Below are positions 1 to 7,768 of a stretch of 64,000 nt of DNA, one piece after another. Under the pieces are notes generated by a model. The model saw only the letters and a program-made list of their open reading frames with translations, searched no databases and was not told the origin of the DNA. Position numbers and translations under genes: made by a program. The DNA lies in NCBI RefSeq assembly GCF_020073815.1, contig NZ_JAIQZJ010000011.1, forward strand, positions 1 to 64,000, in the 5' to 3' direction. The stretch comes from Nocardioides mangrovi. GTDB taxonomy: Bacteria > Actinomycetota > Actinomycetes > Propionibacteriales > Nocardioidaceae. Numbering within the stretch: position 1 is the first letter of the stretch; every line of letters starts with the position of its first letter.

Positions 1-132
1 CTCTCCGACGAGGCCCGCGCAGCGACCTACGCCGCCTGGCTCCACTTCTACAATCACCACCGACCCCATACCGGCATCGGAGGCCTCACTCCCGCCGACC
101 GCGTTCACAACGTCACGGGGAACTACAACTAG
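1..132 (+). CDS. IS481/IS3-type transposase, C-terminal end (partial)
   Basis: The frame open from the first base encodes 43 residues and ends at TAG (130-132). It contains FYNHHRPHTGIGGLTPADRV, the typical C-terminal end of the rve integrase core of IS481-family transposases (family knowledge). The rest of the gene lies left of the window. Its stop codon overlaps the stop codon of the oppositely oriented fxsA by two bases, so there is no room for the terminal inverted repeat that normally follows the transposase. The copy may therefore be a truncated remnant that has eroded up to fxsA. Assignment to IS481 rather than a related IS3-like family is likely but rests on a short stretch. Confidence 0.8.
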   Translation, partial: LSDEARAATYAAWLHFYNHHRPHTGIGGLTPADRVHNVTGNYN

Positions 133-602
133 TCGTCGTCGACGACCTCGCCCCGGACCACGGGGCCCGGTCCGGATTCCGGACCGCGGCCCTGGGTGCC
201 GGGGCGAGTCACGTTCACGACCAGTCGCCGCGCCACGAAGGCCGACAGGAGCCGGCGGAAGAACGGCCGCGTGAACGGCAGGATCAGCAGGATCCCGAAC
301 ACGTCGGTCACGAAGCCCGGCGCCAGCATCAGCGCCCCGCCGAAGAGGATGAGCGCGCCGTCGGCGAGCTCCGTCGCCGGCATCCGGCCCTGCTCGACGG
401 CCTCCCGCAGCGTCCGCCAGGCGCGGGCGCCCTCGCGGCGCATCAGCCAGGTCCCCAGGAGCGCGTCGGCGACGAGCAGGAGGATCGTCCACCCCGCGCC
501 GATCACCTGCCCGACCTGGACGAGCACGTAGATCTCGACCAGCGGCACCACGATGAAGAGCACGAACAGCAGGGCCCGCACCGCCGGCGTACGCCGTCTC
601 AT
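129..602 (-). CDS. fxsA: FxsA family membrane protein
   Basis: 157 residues. It is a small integral membrane protein of the FxsA family; E. coli FxsA suppresses F-plasmid exclusion of phage T7, and the cellular role in actinobacteria is unknown. Hydrophobic segments lie at about residues 9-30, 36-52 and 82-110. The signatures EIYVLVQVGQVIGAGWTI and LMLAPGFVTDVFGILLILP match the family. The C-terminus ends VVDDD, as is common in actinobacterial homologues, so the gene looks intact despite the transposase tail abutting it. It starts at ATG 7 bp after ppm1 and is probably the last gene of a lnt-ppm1-fxsA operon. Confidence 0.93.
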   Translation of the reverse strand: MRRRTPAVRALLFVLFIVVPLVEIYVLVQVGQVIGAGWTILLLVADALLGTWLMRREGARAWRTLREAVEQGRMPATELADGALILFGGALMLAPGFVTDVFGILLILPFTRPFFRRLLSAFVARRLVVNVTRPGTQGRGPESGPGPVVRGEVVDDD

Positions 603-609
603 CGGCAGC

Positions 610-1368
610 TCACCCGCGCAGCTTCCGGCGCAGCTGCGCGGTGCGCTCGCGCACGCCCCAGCGGGTGATCCGGCGCAGTGACTCGGCGGCCACGGCTCCG
701 CTCATCTTCGAGTCGCCGCGGACCCGCTCGACGAACTCGATCGGGACCTCCCGCACGGTCAGGCCGGCGGCCAGCGCGCGGGTCACCATGTCGGTCTGGA
801 AGACGTAGCCGGTGGACTCGACGGACTCGAGGTCGATCTTCTCGAGCGTCGCGCGCCGGAAGAGGCGGAAGCCGGCCGTCGCGTCGCGCACCTGGACGCC
901 GAGCAGCAGCCGCACGTAGAGGTTGCCGCCCCGTGAGAGCAGCTCGCGGCGCAGCGGCCAGTTGACCACCGAGCCGCCGGGCACCCACCGCGAGCCGATG
1001 ACCAGGTCGGCGTCGTGGAGTGCGTCGAGGAGGCGGCCCAGCTGCTCGGGCTGGTGCGAGCCGTCGGCGTCCATCTCGCCGATCACGTCGTAGCCGGCGG
1101 CGAGGGCGACAGAGAAGCCGTGCAGGTAGGCCGCGCCGAGGCCGGCCTTCGTGGTCCGGTGGACCACCTGGACGGCGGGGTCGGCGGCCGCCAGGTCGTC
1201 GGCGATCGCACCGGTGCCGTCCGGCGACCCGTCGTCGACGACGAGGACGTCGACGTCGGGCTGCGTGACGCGCAACCGCCCGACGATCCACGGGAGGTTC
1301 TCCGCCTCGTTGTAGGTCGGGACGACCATCACGATGCGACCGAGGTCCTCGGTGCCACCGGTCCTCAC
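610..1368 (-). CDS. ppm1: polyprenol monophosphomannose synthase (GT2)
   Basis: 252 residues. It transfers mannose from GDP-mannose to a polyprenyl phosphate, giving the lipid-linked donor for mannosylation of envelope lipids and secreted proteins. The GT2 fold is visible: MVVPTYNEAENLPWIVGRL near the N-terminus, VVDDGSPDGTGAI, the metal-binding DAD in GEMDADGSHQPEQ, and SRWVPGGS. There is no C-terminal membrane domain. The GTG start is chosen because it overlaps the lnt stop in a GTGA junction; longer upstream frames lack family sequence. In M. tuberculosis the same two activities are fused in one protein (Rv2051c, recalled); here they are separate, translationally coupled genes. Confidence 0.93.
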   Translation of the reverse strand: MRTGGTEDLGRIVMVVPTYNEAENLPWIVGRLRVTQPDVDVLVVDDGSPDGTGAIADDLAAADPAVQVVHRTTKAGLGAAYLHGFSVALAAGYDVIGEMDADGSHQPEQLGRLLDALHDADLVIGSRWVPGGSVVNWPLRRELLSRGGNLYVRLLLGVQVRDATAGFRLFRRATLEKIDLESVESTGYVFQTDMVTRALAAGLTVREVPIEFVERVRGDSKMSGAVAAESLRRITRWGVRERTAQLRRKLRG

Positions 1369-2936
1369 GCGGGCTGTCCTCCAGTCTCCAGGGCACTCTC
1401 CCGATCGCGGTGCGGGTCGTTCGTCGACTCGTCCGGCCGACGCGTCTGGTGCTCCCTCCGACGATACGGGACCAGGGCCAGCACGAGGCCGAGAAGGGTG
1501 AGCCCGAGGAGCACCCGACCGGGCCAGGGGCCCATCCAGACGGCCGGCGTGGTCGCGGAGATCAGCTGCACGTCGCCCGCGACGTAGGTCTTGGTGCGCT
1601 GGCCGGCCTCCGCCTCGACGTGGCCGTCGGGCGCGACGATGCCGGTGATGCCGTTGGTCGACGCGACCACGAGCCACCGGCCGGCCTCCTGGGCGCGGAG
1701 CCGGGTGATCGCGAACTGCTGCTCGACCTGGTCGGTGTGGATGAAGGTCGCGTTGCTGGTCTGCACCGTCAGCAGCTCGGCGCCGCGGTCGACCTGGGCG
1801 AAGATGCCGTCGTCGTAGGCCACGTCGAAGCAGATCGCGTCGGCGACCGGGACGCCGGCGATCCGCAGCGGCTCGCTGCGCGTGCCGCTGAGCATGTCGC
1901 GCGGGATGTCGGCGAGCCGGCCGAACTGGCGGCTGAAGAACTTCCGGCCGGGGATGTACTCGCCGTACGGGACGGGGTGGCGCTTGGTGTAGCGGTCGCC
2001 CGCGCCGGTGACCGGGTCCCAGACGATGCCCTGGTTGAGGACGTGGTCCGGGCCGGCGTCGACGATCGCGCCGACGAGGATCGGGACGCCGATGGCGTGG
2101 CTGGCGGTCCAGATCGCGCTGTTGGTCTGCTGGTCACGGAAGGGGTCGACGGCGGTGGAGTTCTCCGGCCAGACGACGAAGTCCGGCTCGGGCTGGTCGC
2201 CGGCGGCGACGTCGGCGGCGAGGTCCTGGGTCACGTCGACCTGGTTCTGGGTGACCTGGCGGTAGTCGTAGAGGATGTCGTCGCCGTTGCCCGGGACGTC
2301 GCCCTGGACGGCGACGACCCGGATCGCGCCCTCCTCGTCCTCGGCGGACGGCTGCCACGGGACGAGCGACGGGAGCAGGCTCAGCGCGACCAGCGCCACC
2401 AGCACGATCGCGGCGGTCCGACGCTCGCGCCCGCGGGCGACGACCACCCACGCCAGCAGGGTGCCGCTCAGCGCCATCAGGAAGCTGACGCCCACGGCGC
2501 TGACGTAGGGCAGCGCGTCGGAGACCGGGGTGTCGACGGTGGCGAACGCCAGCCGGCCCCACGGCATCCCGCTGAACGGCCAGCCACTTCGCCACACCTC
2601 GACGGCCACCCAGGCGGCGGCGGTCCACAGCGGCCACCACCGGTGCCGGCAGAGCACCGCGGTCAGGGAGCCCAGCAGTGCGAGGAACGCGGCCTCGGCG
2701 GTCGCCAGTGCGATCCACGCATCGGTGCCCACGGCTCGCATCCAGTAGATGAGCACGAACTGGAAGCCGATGCCGAAGGCCAGGCCGGGCAGCCAGGCCG
2801 AGCGTGCCCGCAGCCCGCGGACGCTCAGCACGAAGCCGGCGACTGCGAACGGCACGACCACGGGCAGCGTCACCGGCTCGAAGGCGAGCGAGAGCAGGAC
2901 GCCGCAGCCGAGGGCAGCGAGGAGGCGGAGCGGCAC
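1365..2936 (-). CDS. lnt: apolipoprotein N-acyltransferase
   Basis: 523 residues. It adds the third acyl chain to the N-terminal cysteine of lipoproteins at the outer face of the plasma membrane. About six hydrophobic segments fill residues 1-200, followed by a nitrilase-type domain. The catalytic triad can be placed: Glu258 in VVWPENST, Lys318 in RYTKRHPVPYGEY and Cys369 in DAICFDVAYDD, with spacing close to E. coli Lnt. A last hydrophobic segment lies near residue 480. The GTG start has no Shine-Dalgarno sequence but has a TACCTT box 7 nt upstream, indicating a leaderless mRNA. It is the first gene of the lnt-ppm1-fxsA unit. Confidence 0.95.
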   Translation of the reverse strand: MPLRLLAALGCGVLLSLAFEPVTLPVVVPFAVAGFVLSVRGLRARSAWLPGLAFGIGFQFVLIYWMRAVGTDAWIALATAEAAFLALLGSLTAVLCRHRWWPLWTAAAWVAVEVWRSGWPFSGMPWGRLAFATVDTPVSDALPYVSAVGVSFLMALSGTLLAWVVVARGRERRTAAIVLVALVALSLLPSLVPWQPSAEDEEGAIRVVAVQGDVPGNGDDILYDYRQVTQNQVDVTQDLAADVAAGDQPEPDFVVWPENSTAVDPFRDQQTNSAIWTASHAIGVPILVGAIVDAGPDHVLNQGIVWDPVTGAGDRYTKRHPVPYGEYIPGRKFFSRQFGRLADIPRDMLSGTRSEPLRIAGVPVADAICFDVAYDDGIFAQVDRGAELLTVQTSNATFIHTDQVEQQFAITRLRAQEAGRWLVVASTNGITGIVAPDGHVEAEAGQRTKTYVAGDVQLISATTPAVWMGPWPGRVLLGLTLLGLVLALVPYRRREHQTRRPDESTNDPHRDRESALETGGQPA

Positions 2937-2943
2937 GAGAAGA

Positions 2944-2973
2944 AAGGTACCGATCCCGCGGTCAGCGGGATCG
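2944..2973 (-). promoter_or_regulatory. lnt leaderless promoter with inverted repeat over the -35 region
   Basis: On the minus strand TACCTT (2944-2949) lies 7 nt before the lnt GTG. Immediately upstream is the perfect repeat CGATCCCGC / GCGGGATCG (2951-2959 and 2965-2973, 5-nt spacer), covering where a -35 box would be. This looks like an operator. Read as RNA it could also form a hairpin followed by a pyrimidine tract, so a terminator or attenuator is an alternative. Confidence 0.5.
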
Positions 2974-3238
2974 GCGCACGCCCCTCCGGAAGGGGTCCCG
3001 CACCCTTCGGTCCAACCCGGAGACCGCCTGGCTGCCGGTGCCGTGGTTGTTGTCTAGGGGACGCGGGTCCCTTCCGTGTCCGCCCTCGTGGCGCGCACCG
3101 GGCCCGGCGTCCTGGACGGAGTGGTGGTTGGCACCCCACCCTCCGACCCGGCCCCCGGAGGTCGGTCCGCCGCCCACGATCTGCATGAACGGACGGCGGC
3201 CACACTGGAATGAGAGCCAGGTCACTGTCAACCTGCCA

Positions 3239-3272
3239 CTGACCTGCACCGATGCGCATCGGTGCAGGTCAG
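3239..3272. repeat. 34-bp perfect palindrome
   Basis: A perfect inverted repeat of two 17-bp arms with no spacer; the right arm reads GCATCGGTGCAGGTCAG. It lies 37 bp beyond the tetR stop on the minus strand. It could be a tetR terminator (stem-loop without a U-tract) or a large operator. Its length and perfection exceed chance expectation. Confidence 0.75.
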
Positions 3273-3309
3273 CGGCTCGCAGAGTCATCCGAACGGATGA
3301 GGAAAATTC

Positions 3310-3921
3310 TCACCCGCGCGGCGTGTCGCGGACGACACGCCGGGGCCGCGCGCCGACGAGGCGCAGCGCGAGGACGGCGTACTCACCCGCGACCTCGTCC
3401 GGCCCGAGCGGCCCCCGGGGCGTCCACCAGCGGGCGACGCCGCTGCACATCTCCAGCAGGGCCCGCCGCGTGAGGGCGGGATCGGTCATCGTGAAGGAGC
3501 CCGCGGCGGCCCCGTCCTCGAGGACGCGCTGCCAGGCGGCCTCGTAGCGGTCGCGAAGGGCGACGACCTCGCGACGTGCCTCCGTCGAGAGGACCCGTAC
3601 CTCGTCGTCGACGACCCGGGTCTGGTCCGGCGCCAGCGCGTGGGTGGTGACGTGGAGGCCGACGAGGTCGACGAGCCGGTCGCGTGGCGTACGCCGGAGG
3701 TCGGCGGCGATCCCCTCCCCCTTCTCGACCAGCTCGCCGAGACTGGCGCGCATGATCGCGACGAGCAGGTCCTCCTTGGTGCCCATGTAGTGGTAGAGCG
3801 AGGCAGAGGAGAGCCCCGCTGCGTCGGCGAGCTGCCGGATGCCGGTGCCGTGGTAGCCGCGCTCGGCGAAGAGCGTGAGTGCGGCCGCGTGCAGGCGCTC
3901 TCCCGTGGACTGCGTGGCCAC
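3310..3921 (-). CDS. TetR family transcriptional regulator
   Basis: 203 residues. The N-terminal TetR helix-turn-helix is clear: LFAERGYHGTGIRQLADAAG followed by LSSASLYHYMGTKEDLLVAI. The C-terminal ligand domain is not diagnostic. The GTG start has GGAGAGAGGG a few bases upstream. It is divergent from an acyl-CoA-type catabolic operon (enoyl-CoA hydratase and acyl-CoA ligase), and a 20-bp palindrome sits between the two. By analogy with FadR/PaaR-type TetR proteins it probably represses that operon until an acyl-CoA binds; the ligand is unknown. Confidence 0.9.
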   Translation of the reverse strand: MATQSTGERLHAAALTLFAERGYHGTGIRQLADAAGLSSASLYHYMGTKEDLLVAIMRASLGELVEKGEGIAADLRRTPRDRLVDLVGLHVTTHALAPDQTRVVDDEVRVLSTEARREVVALRDRYEAAWQRVLEDGAAAGSFTMTDPALTRRALLEMCSGVARWWTPRGPLGPDEVAGEYAVLALRLVGARPRRVVRDTPRG

Positions 3922-3962
3922 TTGACCCTCTCTCCGTGGACGACCTACGGTGCCGATGATGC

Positions 3963-3982
3963 CCGATCGATCGATCGATCGG
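3963..3982. promoter_or_regulatory. putative TetR operator, CGAT-repeat palindrome
   Basis: CCGATCGATCGATCGATCGG is a perfect 20-bp palindrome built of tandem GATC units in the 88-bp divergent intergenic region, about equidistant from both starts. GGTGCC (3950-3955) and GGCACC (3990-3995) form a wider inverted pair around it. Position and symmetry fit autoregulation by the adjacent TetR protein. Confidence 0.65.
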
Positions 3983-4009
3983 TAGGCCCGGCACCGAAGG
4001 AGTCCTCCC

Positions 4010-4756
4010 GTGGAGGTCGAGTACGCCCGCGACGGCGACGTCGCCCTGATCCACCTCAACCGGCCCGAGCGGCTCAACGCCGTCACCGTCGGCCTGACCT
4101 CCGGCCTGGTCGACGCGCTCGAGCGCGCGATCGCCGAGGGCGTCCGGGTGGTCGTGCTCGCCGGCCGGGGCCGCGCCTTCTGCGCCGGCCACGACCTCAA
4201 GGAGCCGGAGCCGGTCGAGACGCCGGTCGAGACCCGGGAGCGGCTCGAGGAGATCCAGGACGTGACCCGACTGGTCCGCCGCTTCCCCGGTCCGGTCGTG
4301 GCGGCGGTGCACGGCTACGCGCTGGGCGCCGGCTGCGAGTTCGCACTCTGCTGCGACGTGGTCGTGGCCGCCGAGGACGCGCAGTTCGGCTTCCCCGAGG
4401 TCGGCGTCGGCCTCTCGGTGACCGGCGGCATCTCGAAGCTGCTGCCGCAGCTGGTCGGCTGGGCGAAGGCCAAGGAGCTGCTGCTCCTCGGCGACCGGGT
4501 GACCGGCGCCGAGGCCGAGCGCCTCGGGCTGGTCGCGCGCGCCGTACCTGCCGGGGAGCACGAGTCGACCGCGCTGGAGCTCGCGCACCGGCTGGCCGAG
4601 CGGCCGGCACTCGCGCTGAGCCTGGCCAAGCAGGTCCTCGACCACGGACTCGACGCCACGCTCGAGGGTGCGATGCTGCGCGAGGTGGACCACGCGATCC
4701 TGACCTCGCTGTCCGGTGAGAACGACGCTCCCAAGGAGGCCTTCAACCGTGGCTGA
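4010..4756 (+). CDS. enoyl-CoA hydratase/isomerase family protein
   Basis: 248 residues, normal length for a crotonase-fold enzyme. The CoA/oxyanion motif is GRGRAFCAGHDLKE near residue 55; the second glycine-rich helix is VHGYALGAGCEFALCCDVV with the first catalytic-type Glu, and FGFPEVGVGLSVTGGISKL carries the second. The expected activity is hydration or isomerisation of an enoyl-CoA, but crotonase members are diverse and the substrate is unknown. The GTG start has GAAGGAG upstream. It is the first gene of an overlapping four-gene operon and overlaps the next gene by 8 bp. Confidence 0.9.
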   Translation: MEVEYARDGDVALIHLNRPERLNAVTVGLTSGLVDALERAIAEGVRVVVLAGRGRAFCAGHDLKEPEPVETPVETRERLEEIQDVTRLVRRFPGPVVAAVHGYALGAGCEFALCCDVVVAAEDAQFGFPEVGVGLSVTGGISKLLPQLVGWAKAKELLLLGDRVTGAEAERLGLVARAVPAGEHESTALELAHRLAERPALALSLAKQVLDHGLDATLEGAMLREVDHAILTSLSGENDAPKEAFNRG

Positions 4757-6167
4757 GCGCAGCCTCGTCTCGCTCCTGGTCTGGGCCGAGGAGCGCTGGC
4801 CCGAGCGGCCGGCGTGGACGTTCGTCGCGCCCGACGGCGGCGAGCGCACGCTGACCTTCGGCCAGGTTGGTGACCAATCCTCCGCGCTCGCCCAGGCGCT
4901 GCGGGACCGCGGCGTCGGCCCGGGCGACCGGGTCGCGGTCATGCTCGACAACCGGCTCGAGCACCCGCTGCTGTGGTTCGCGCTGGCCCGCCTGGGCGCT
5001 GCGATGGTGCCGCTGAACGTGAAGTACCGCTCCGTCGACGCGCAGCACCTCGTCGATGACGCCGGTGTCCGTCTCGCGATCACCTCTCCGGCGTACGCCG
5101 ACCTGCTGCGGGGACTCTCCCCCGCCCCCGAGGTCGTGCTCGTCGAGGACCTGGAGCCCGCCGGCGACTTCGAGCAGCACGAGGTGGACGCGGCCGCGGT
5201 CGTGAACGTGCAGTACACGTCCGGGACGACCGGTCGGCCCAAGGGCTGCCTGCTCTCGCACCGCTACTGGACCACGCTCGGGCGCAGCCTGACCGAGGAA
5301 TTCCCGCGGATCGGCCCGGACGACGTGCTGCTGACCGCCCAGCCCTTCTTCTACCTCGACCCGATGTGGAACGTCGTGACCGCGCTGATGGCCGGCGCCC
5401 ACCTCGTCGCGCTCGACGGCTTCCACCCCTCCACCTTCTGGGAGCAGGTCCGGCGCCACGAGGTCACCTACTTCTACTGCCTGGCCGCGATGCCGACGCT
5501 GCTCCTCAAGATGCCCACCGACGAGCGCGACCGCGACCACCGGGTGCGGGCCGTGCAGTGCTCGGCGATCCCGCCGGCGCTGCACGCGGAGCTCGAGGAG
5601 CGGTGGGGCGTGCCGTGGTTCGAGGCGTTCGGGATGACCGAGACGGGCGCGGACCTCCGGGTCACACCCGAGGACCACGACGCGCTCGTCGGCTCCGGCT
5701 GCCTGGGGCGCCCGGCCGCGCACCGGGAGGTGCGGCTCGACGAGGACAGCCAGATGTGGCTGCGCGGCCCCGGGATGATGGACGGCTACCTCGGCCGGCC
5801 CTCGCCCTTCTCGGACGGGTGGTTCCCGACCGGCGACCTCGCACGCCTCGACGACGAGGGCCGCGTCTACCTGGTCGGCCGGCTCAAGGACATGATCCGG
5901 CGCAGCGGGGAGAACATCGCCGCCCGCGAGGTCGAGGAGGTGCTGCTCGCGCACCCCGCCGTGCGACTCGCCGCCGTCGTCGGCGTCCCGGACGAGATCC
6001 GTGGCGAGGAGGTCAAGGCGTACGTCGTCGCCCCCGACGCCTCGCCCGAGGTGCTCGCGGCCTGGTGCGGCGAGCGGCTCGCGTCCTTCAAGGTGCCCAG
6101 CCAGTGGGAGTTCCGCGACGACCTGCCGCTGACCGCGTCCCACCGCGTGGAGAAGAGCAAGCTCTGA
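4749..6167 (+). CDS. AMP-forming acyl-CoA ligase
   Basis: 472 residues. It is an ANL-superfamily enzyme activating a carboxylic acid to acyl-AMP and then acyl-CoA. Motifs in order: P-loop YTSGTTGRPKG (about residue 157), FEAFGMTETG, TGDLARLDDEG, the hinge GRLKDMIRRSGENI and the C-terminal catalytic Lys region HRVEKSKL, which ends the protein. GTG at 4749 is preferred because AAGGAGG precedes it inside the hydratase gene. Substrate is unknown; CaiC- or FadD-like enzymes are nearest by eye. Codons at 4863-4880 include the rarely used GTT, GGT and CAA, because an isolated arm of the window's repeat family (TTGGTGACCAA) lies there. Confidence 0.92.
   Translation: MAERSLVSLLVWAEERWPERPAWTFVAPDGGERTLTFGQVGDQSSALAQALRDRGVGPGDRVAVMLDNRLEHPLLWFALARLGAAMVPLNVKYRSVDAQHLVDDAGVRLAITSPAYADLLRGLSPAPEVVLVEDLEPAGDFEQHEVDAAAVVNVQYTSGTTGRPKGCLLSHRYWTTLGRSLTEEFPRIGPDDVLLTAQPFFYLDPMWNVVTALMAGAHLVALDGFHPSTFWEQVRRHEVTYFYCLAAMPTLLLKMPTDERDRDHRVRAVQCSAIPPALHAELEERWGVPWFEAFGMTETGADLRVTPEDHDALVGSGCLGRPAAHREVRLDEDSQMWLRGPGMMDGYLGRPSPFSDGWFPTGDLARLDDEGRVYLVGRLKDMIRRSGENIAAREVEEVLLAHPAVRLAAVVGVPDEIRGEEVKAYVVAPDASPEVLAAWCGERLASFKVPSQWEFRDDLPLTASHRVEKSKL
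4867..4877 (+). repeat. solitary repeat arm TTGGTGACCAA inside a gene
   Basis: This matches the right arm of the dispersed inverted-repeat family, with 16 bases shared (GGTTGGTGACCAATCC). No partner arm is present 40 bp away on either side. It is translated as V-G-D-Q-S in the acyl-CoA ligase, so it may be a coincidence of sequence or a single binding site. Confidence 0.5.
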
Positions 6168-7768
6168 TGAAGGCCGACCTCGTCCTCACCAACGCCCGCG
6201 TCCGCACGCTCGTCGGCGACCAGGTCGCCCCGGCCGTCGCGATCTGGCGCGACCGGATCGTCGCGCTCGAGGACGTGCCGGCCCACCGCACGGTCGACCT
6301 CGACGGCGCGGTGGTCACCCCGGGCTTCCACGACGCGCACAACCACATGGCGTGGTACGGCCTGTCGTTGAGCGAGGTCGACCTGCGGGTGCCCAGCCTC
6401 GAGGCGCTGTACGACGCCGTCGCCGAGCGCGCGGCCGAGGCGCCGGAGGGCGAGTGGATCGTCGGGGCGGGCTACGACGAGAACAAGCTCGGCGGCCACC
6501 CGGACCGCGACGCGCTCGACCGCGCGGCGCCCGGCCGCAAGGTGTGGCTCAAGCACACCTCCGGCCACATGTGCCTGGTCAACGGCCCGCTGCTGGCCGA
6601 GCTCGGCATCGCCGACGCGCCGGTCGACGTCCCCGGCGGCCTGGTCGTCGTCGACGCGGCCGGGCGGCCGACCGGGCTCCTCCAGGAGCAGGCCCAGCAG
6701 CTGCTCAACCGGCTGGTGCTCCCCTACCCCGTCGCCACCCTGGTCGACGCGATCGAGCGGGCCGGCCGGGTCTACCTCTCCCAGGGCATCACGTCGGTCA
6801 CCGAGGCCGGGGTCGGCGGCGGGTGGATCGGCAAGTCGCCGGTCGAGGTCGCGGCCTACCAGCTCGCGCGGGACTCCGGTCGGCTCCCGGTGCGGGTCGA
6901 GCTGATGGTCGCGGCCGACGTGCTGCACCCCGTGCCCGCCCACGAGACCGACGGGATGCCCCTCGGCCTCGACCTGGGCATCCGCACCGGGCTCGGCGAC
7001 GACCGGCTGCGCCTCGGACCGGTGAAGGTCTTCAGCGACGGATCGCTGATCGGGCACACCTGCGCGATGACCGAGGACTTCGCGGACACCCCCGGCGAGC
7101 GCGGCTTCCTGCAGGACTCCGCCGACGCGCTCCGCACCCGGATCGTCGACGCCCACCGGTCCGGCTGGCGGGTCGCCGCGCACGCGATCGGCGACGCCGC
7201 GATCGACCTCGTCCTCGACGCCGTCGATGAGGCGCAGCGGCGCTGGCCGCGCACCGACGTACGGCACCGGATCGAGCACTTCGGCGTCTCCCGGCCCGAC
7301 CAGGTCGCCCGGGCGGCCGCGCTCGGCGTCGTCCCGGTCCCGCAGGGGCGGTTCGTCGGGGAGATCGGCGACGGGATGCTGCGGGCGCTCGGTCCCGAGC
7401 GCGCCGGGTGGGCCTACCGCTACCGCTCGCTGCTCGACGCCGGCATCACGCCGCCCGGCAGCTCCGACCGGCCGGTCGTCGACGGCGCCCCGCTGCGCGG
7501 TCTCCACGACATGGTCAACCGGCGCACCGACGGCGGGCTGCCCTGCGGTCCCGAGGAGGCGATCAGCGGTCTCGAGGCGCTCACGGCGTACACGCTCGGG
7601 TCGGCGTACGCCTCCCACGCGGAGCGCGACCGCGGCACCGTCGAGGTGGGCAAGTACGCCGACCTGGCCGTGCTGTCCGACGACCCGGCGACCGTCGACC
7701 CGGCGTCGATCCGCGACATCGAGGTGCTCTCGACGGTGCTGGCCGGAGAGGTGGTGTGGGAGCGATGA
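6167..7768 (+). CDS. amidohydrolase family protein (YtcJ-like)
   Basis: 533 residues. It is a metal-dependent hydrolase of the amidohydrolase_3 group (YtcJ / N-substituted formamide deformylase type). The N-terminal beta-sandwich strand MKADLVLTNARVRTL leads to the first metal ligands in GFHDAHNHM; later metal-site regions include FSDGSLIGHTCAM, HAIGDAAIDLVLDA, RIEHFG and PGSSDRPVV, with the C-terminal KYADLAVLSDDP return to the sandwich. The ATG overlaps the ligase stop by one base (TGATG). Substrate is unknown; the context suggests it may release an amine or acid that the ligase then activates. Confidence 0.9.
   Translation: MKADLVLTNARVRTLVGDQVAPAVAIWRDRIVALEDVPAHRTVDLDGAVVTPGFHDAHNHMAWYGLSLSEVDLRVPSLEALYDAVAERAAEAPEGEWIVGAGYDENKLGGHPDRDALDRAAPGRKVWLKHTSGHMCLVNGPLLAELGIADAPVDVPGGLVVVDAAGRPTGLLQEQAQQLLNRLVLPYPVATLVDAIERAGRVYLSQGITSVTEAGVGGGWIGKSPVEVAAYQLARDSGRLPVRVELMVAADVLHPVPAHETDGMPLGLDLGIRTGLGDDRLRLGPVKVFSDGSLIGHTCAMTEDFADTPGERGFLQDSADALRTRIVDAHRSGWRVAAHAIGDAAIDLVLDAVDEAQRRWPRTDVRHRIEHFGVSRPDQVARAAALGVVPVPQGRFVGEIGDGMLRALGPERAGWAYRYRSLLDAGITPPGSSDRPVVDGAPLRGLHDMVNRRTDGGLPCGPEEAISGLEALTAYTLGSAYASHAERDRGTVEVGKYADLAVLSDDPATVDPASIRDIEVLSTVLAGEVVWER

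Larger units (their letters stand above)
2937..3309. other. 373-bp intergenic region between tetR and lnt
   Basis: No gene is supported here. A 108-codon minus-strand frame exists but has low-complexity, arginine/glycine-rich content and no recognisable motif. The region holds the lnt promoter at its left end and a 34-bp perfect palindrome near tetR. It also holds CAGGT (3219-3223) and ACCTG (3232-3236), inverted with an 8-nt spacer, which could be part of a further protein-binding site. Confidence 0.5.

Noticed and set aside
2962..3288. 108-codon minus-strand frame as a gene
   Set aside because: No ribosome-binding site, low-complexity composition and an internal 34-bp palindrome; no similarity recognised.
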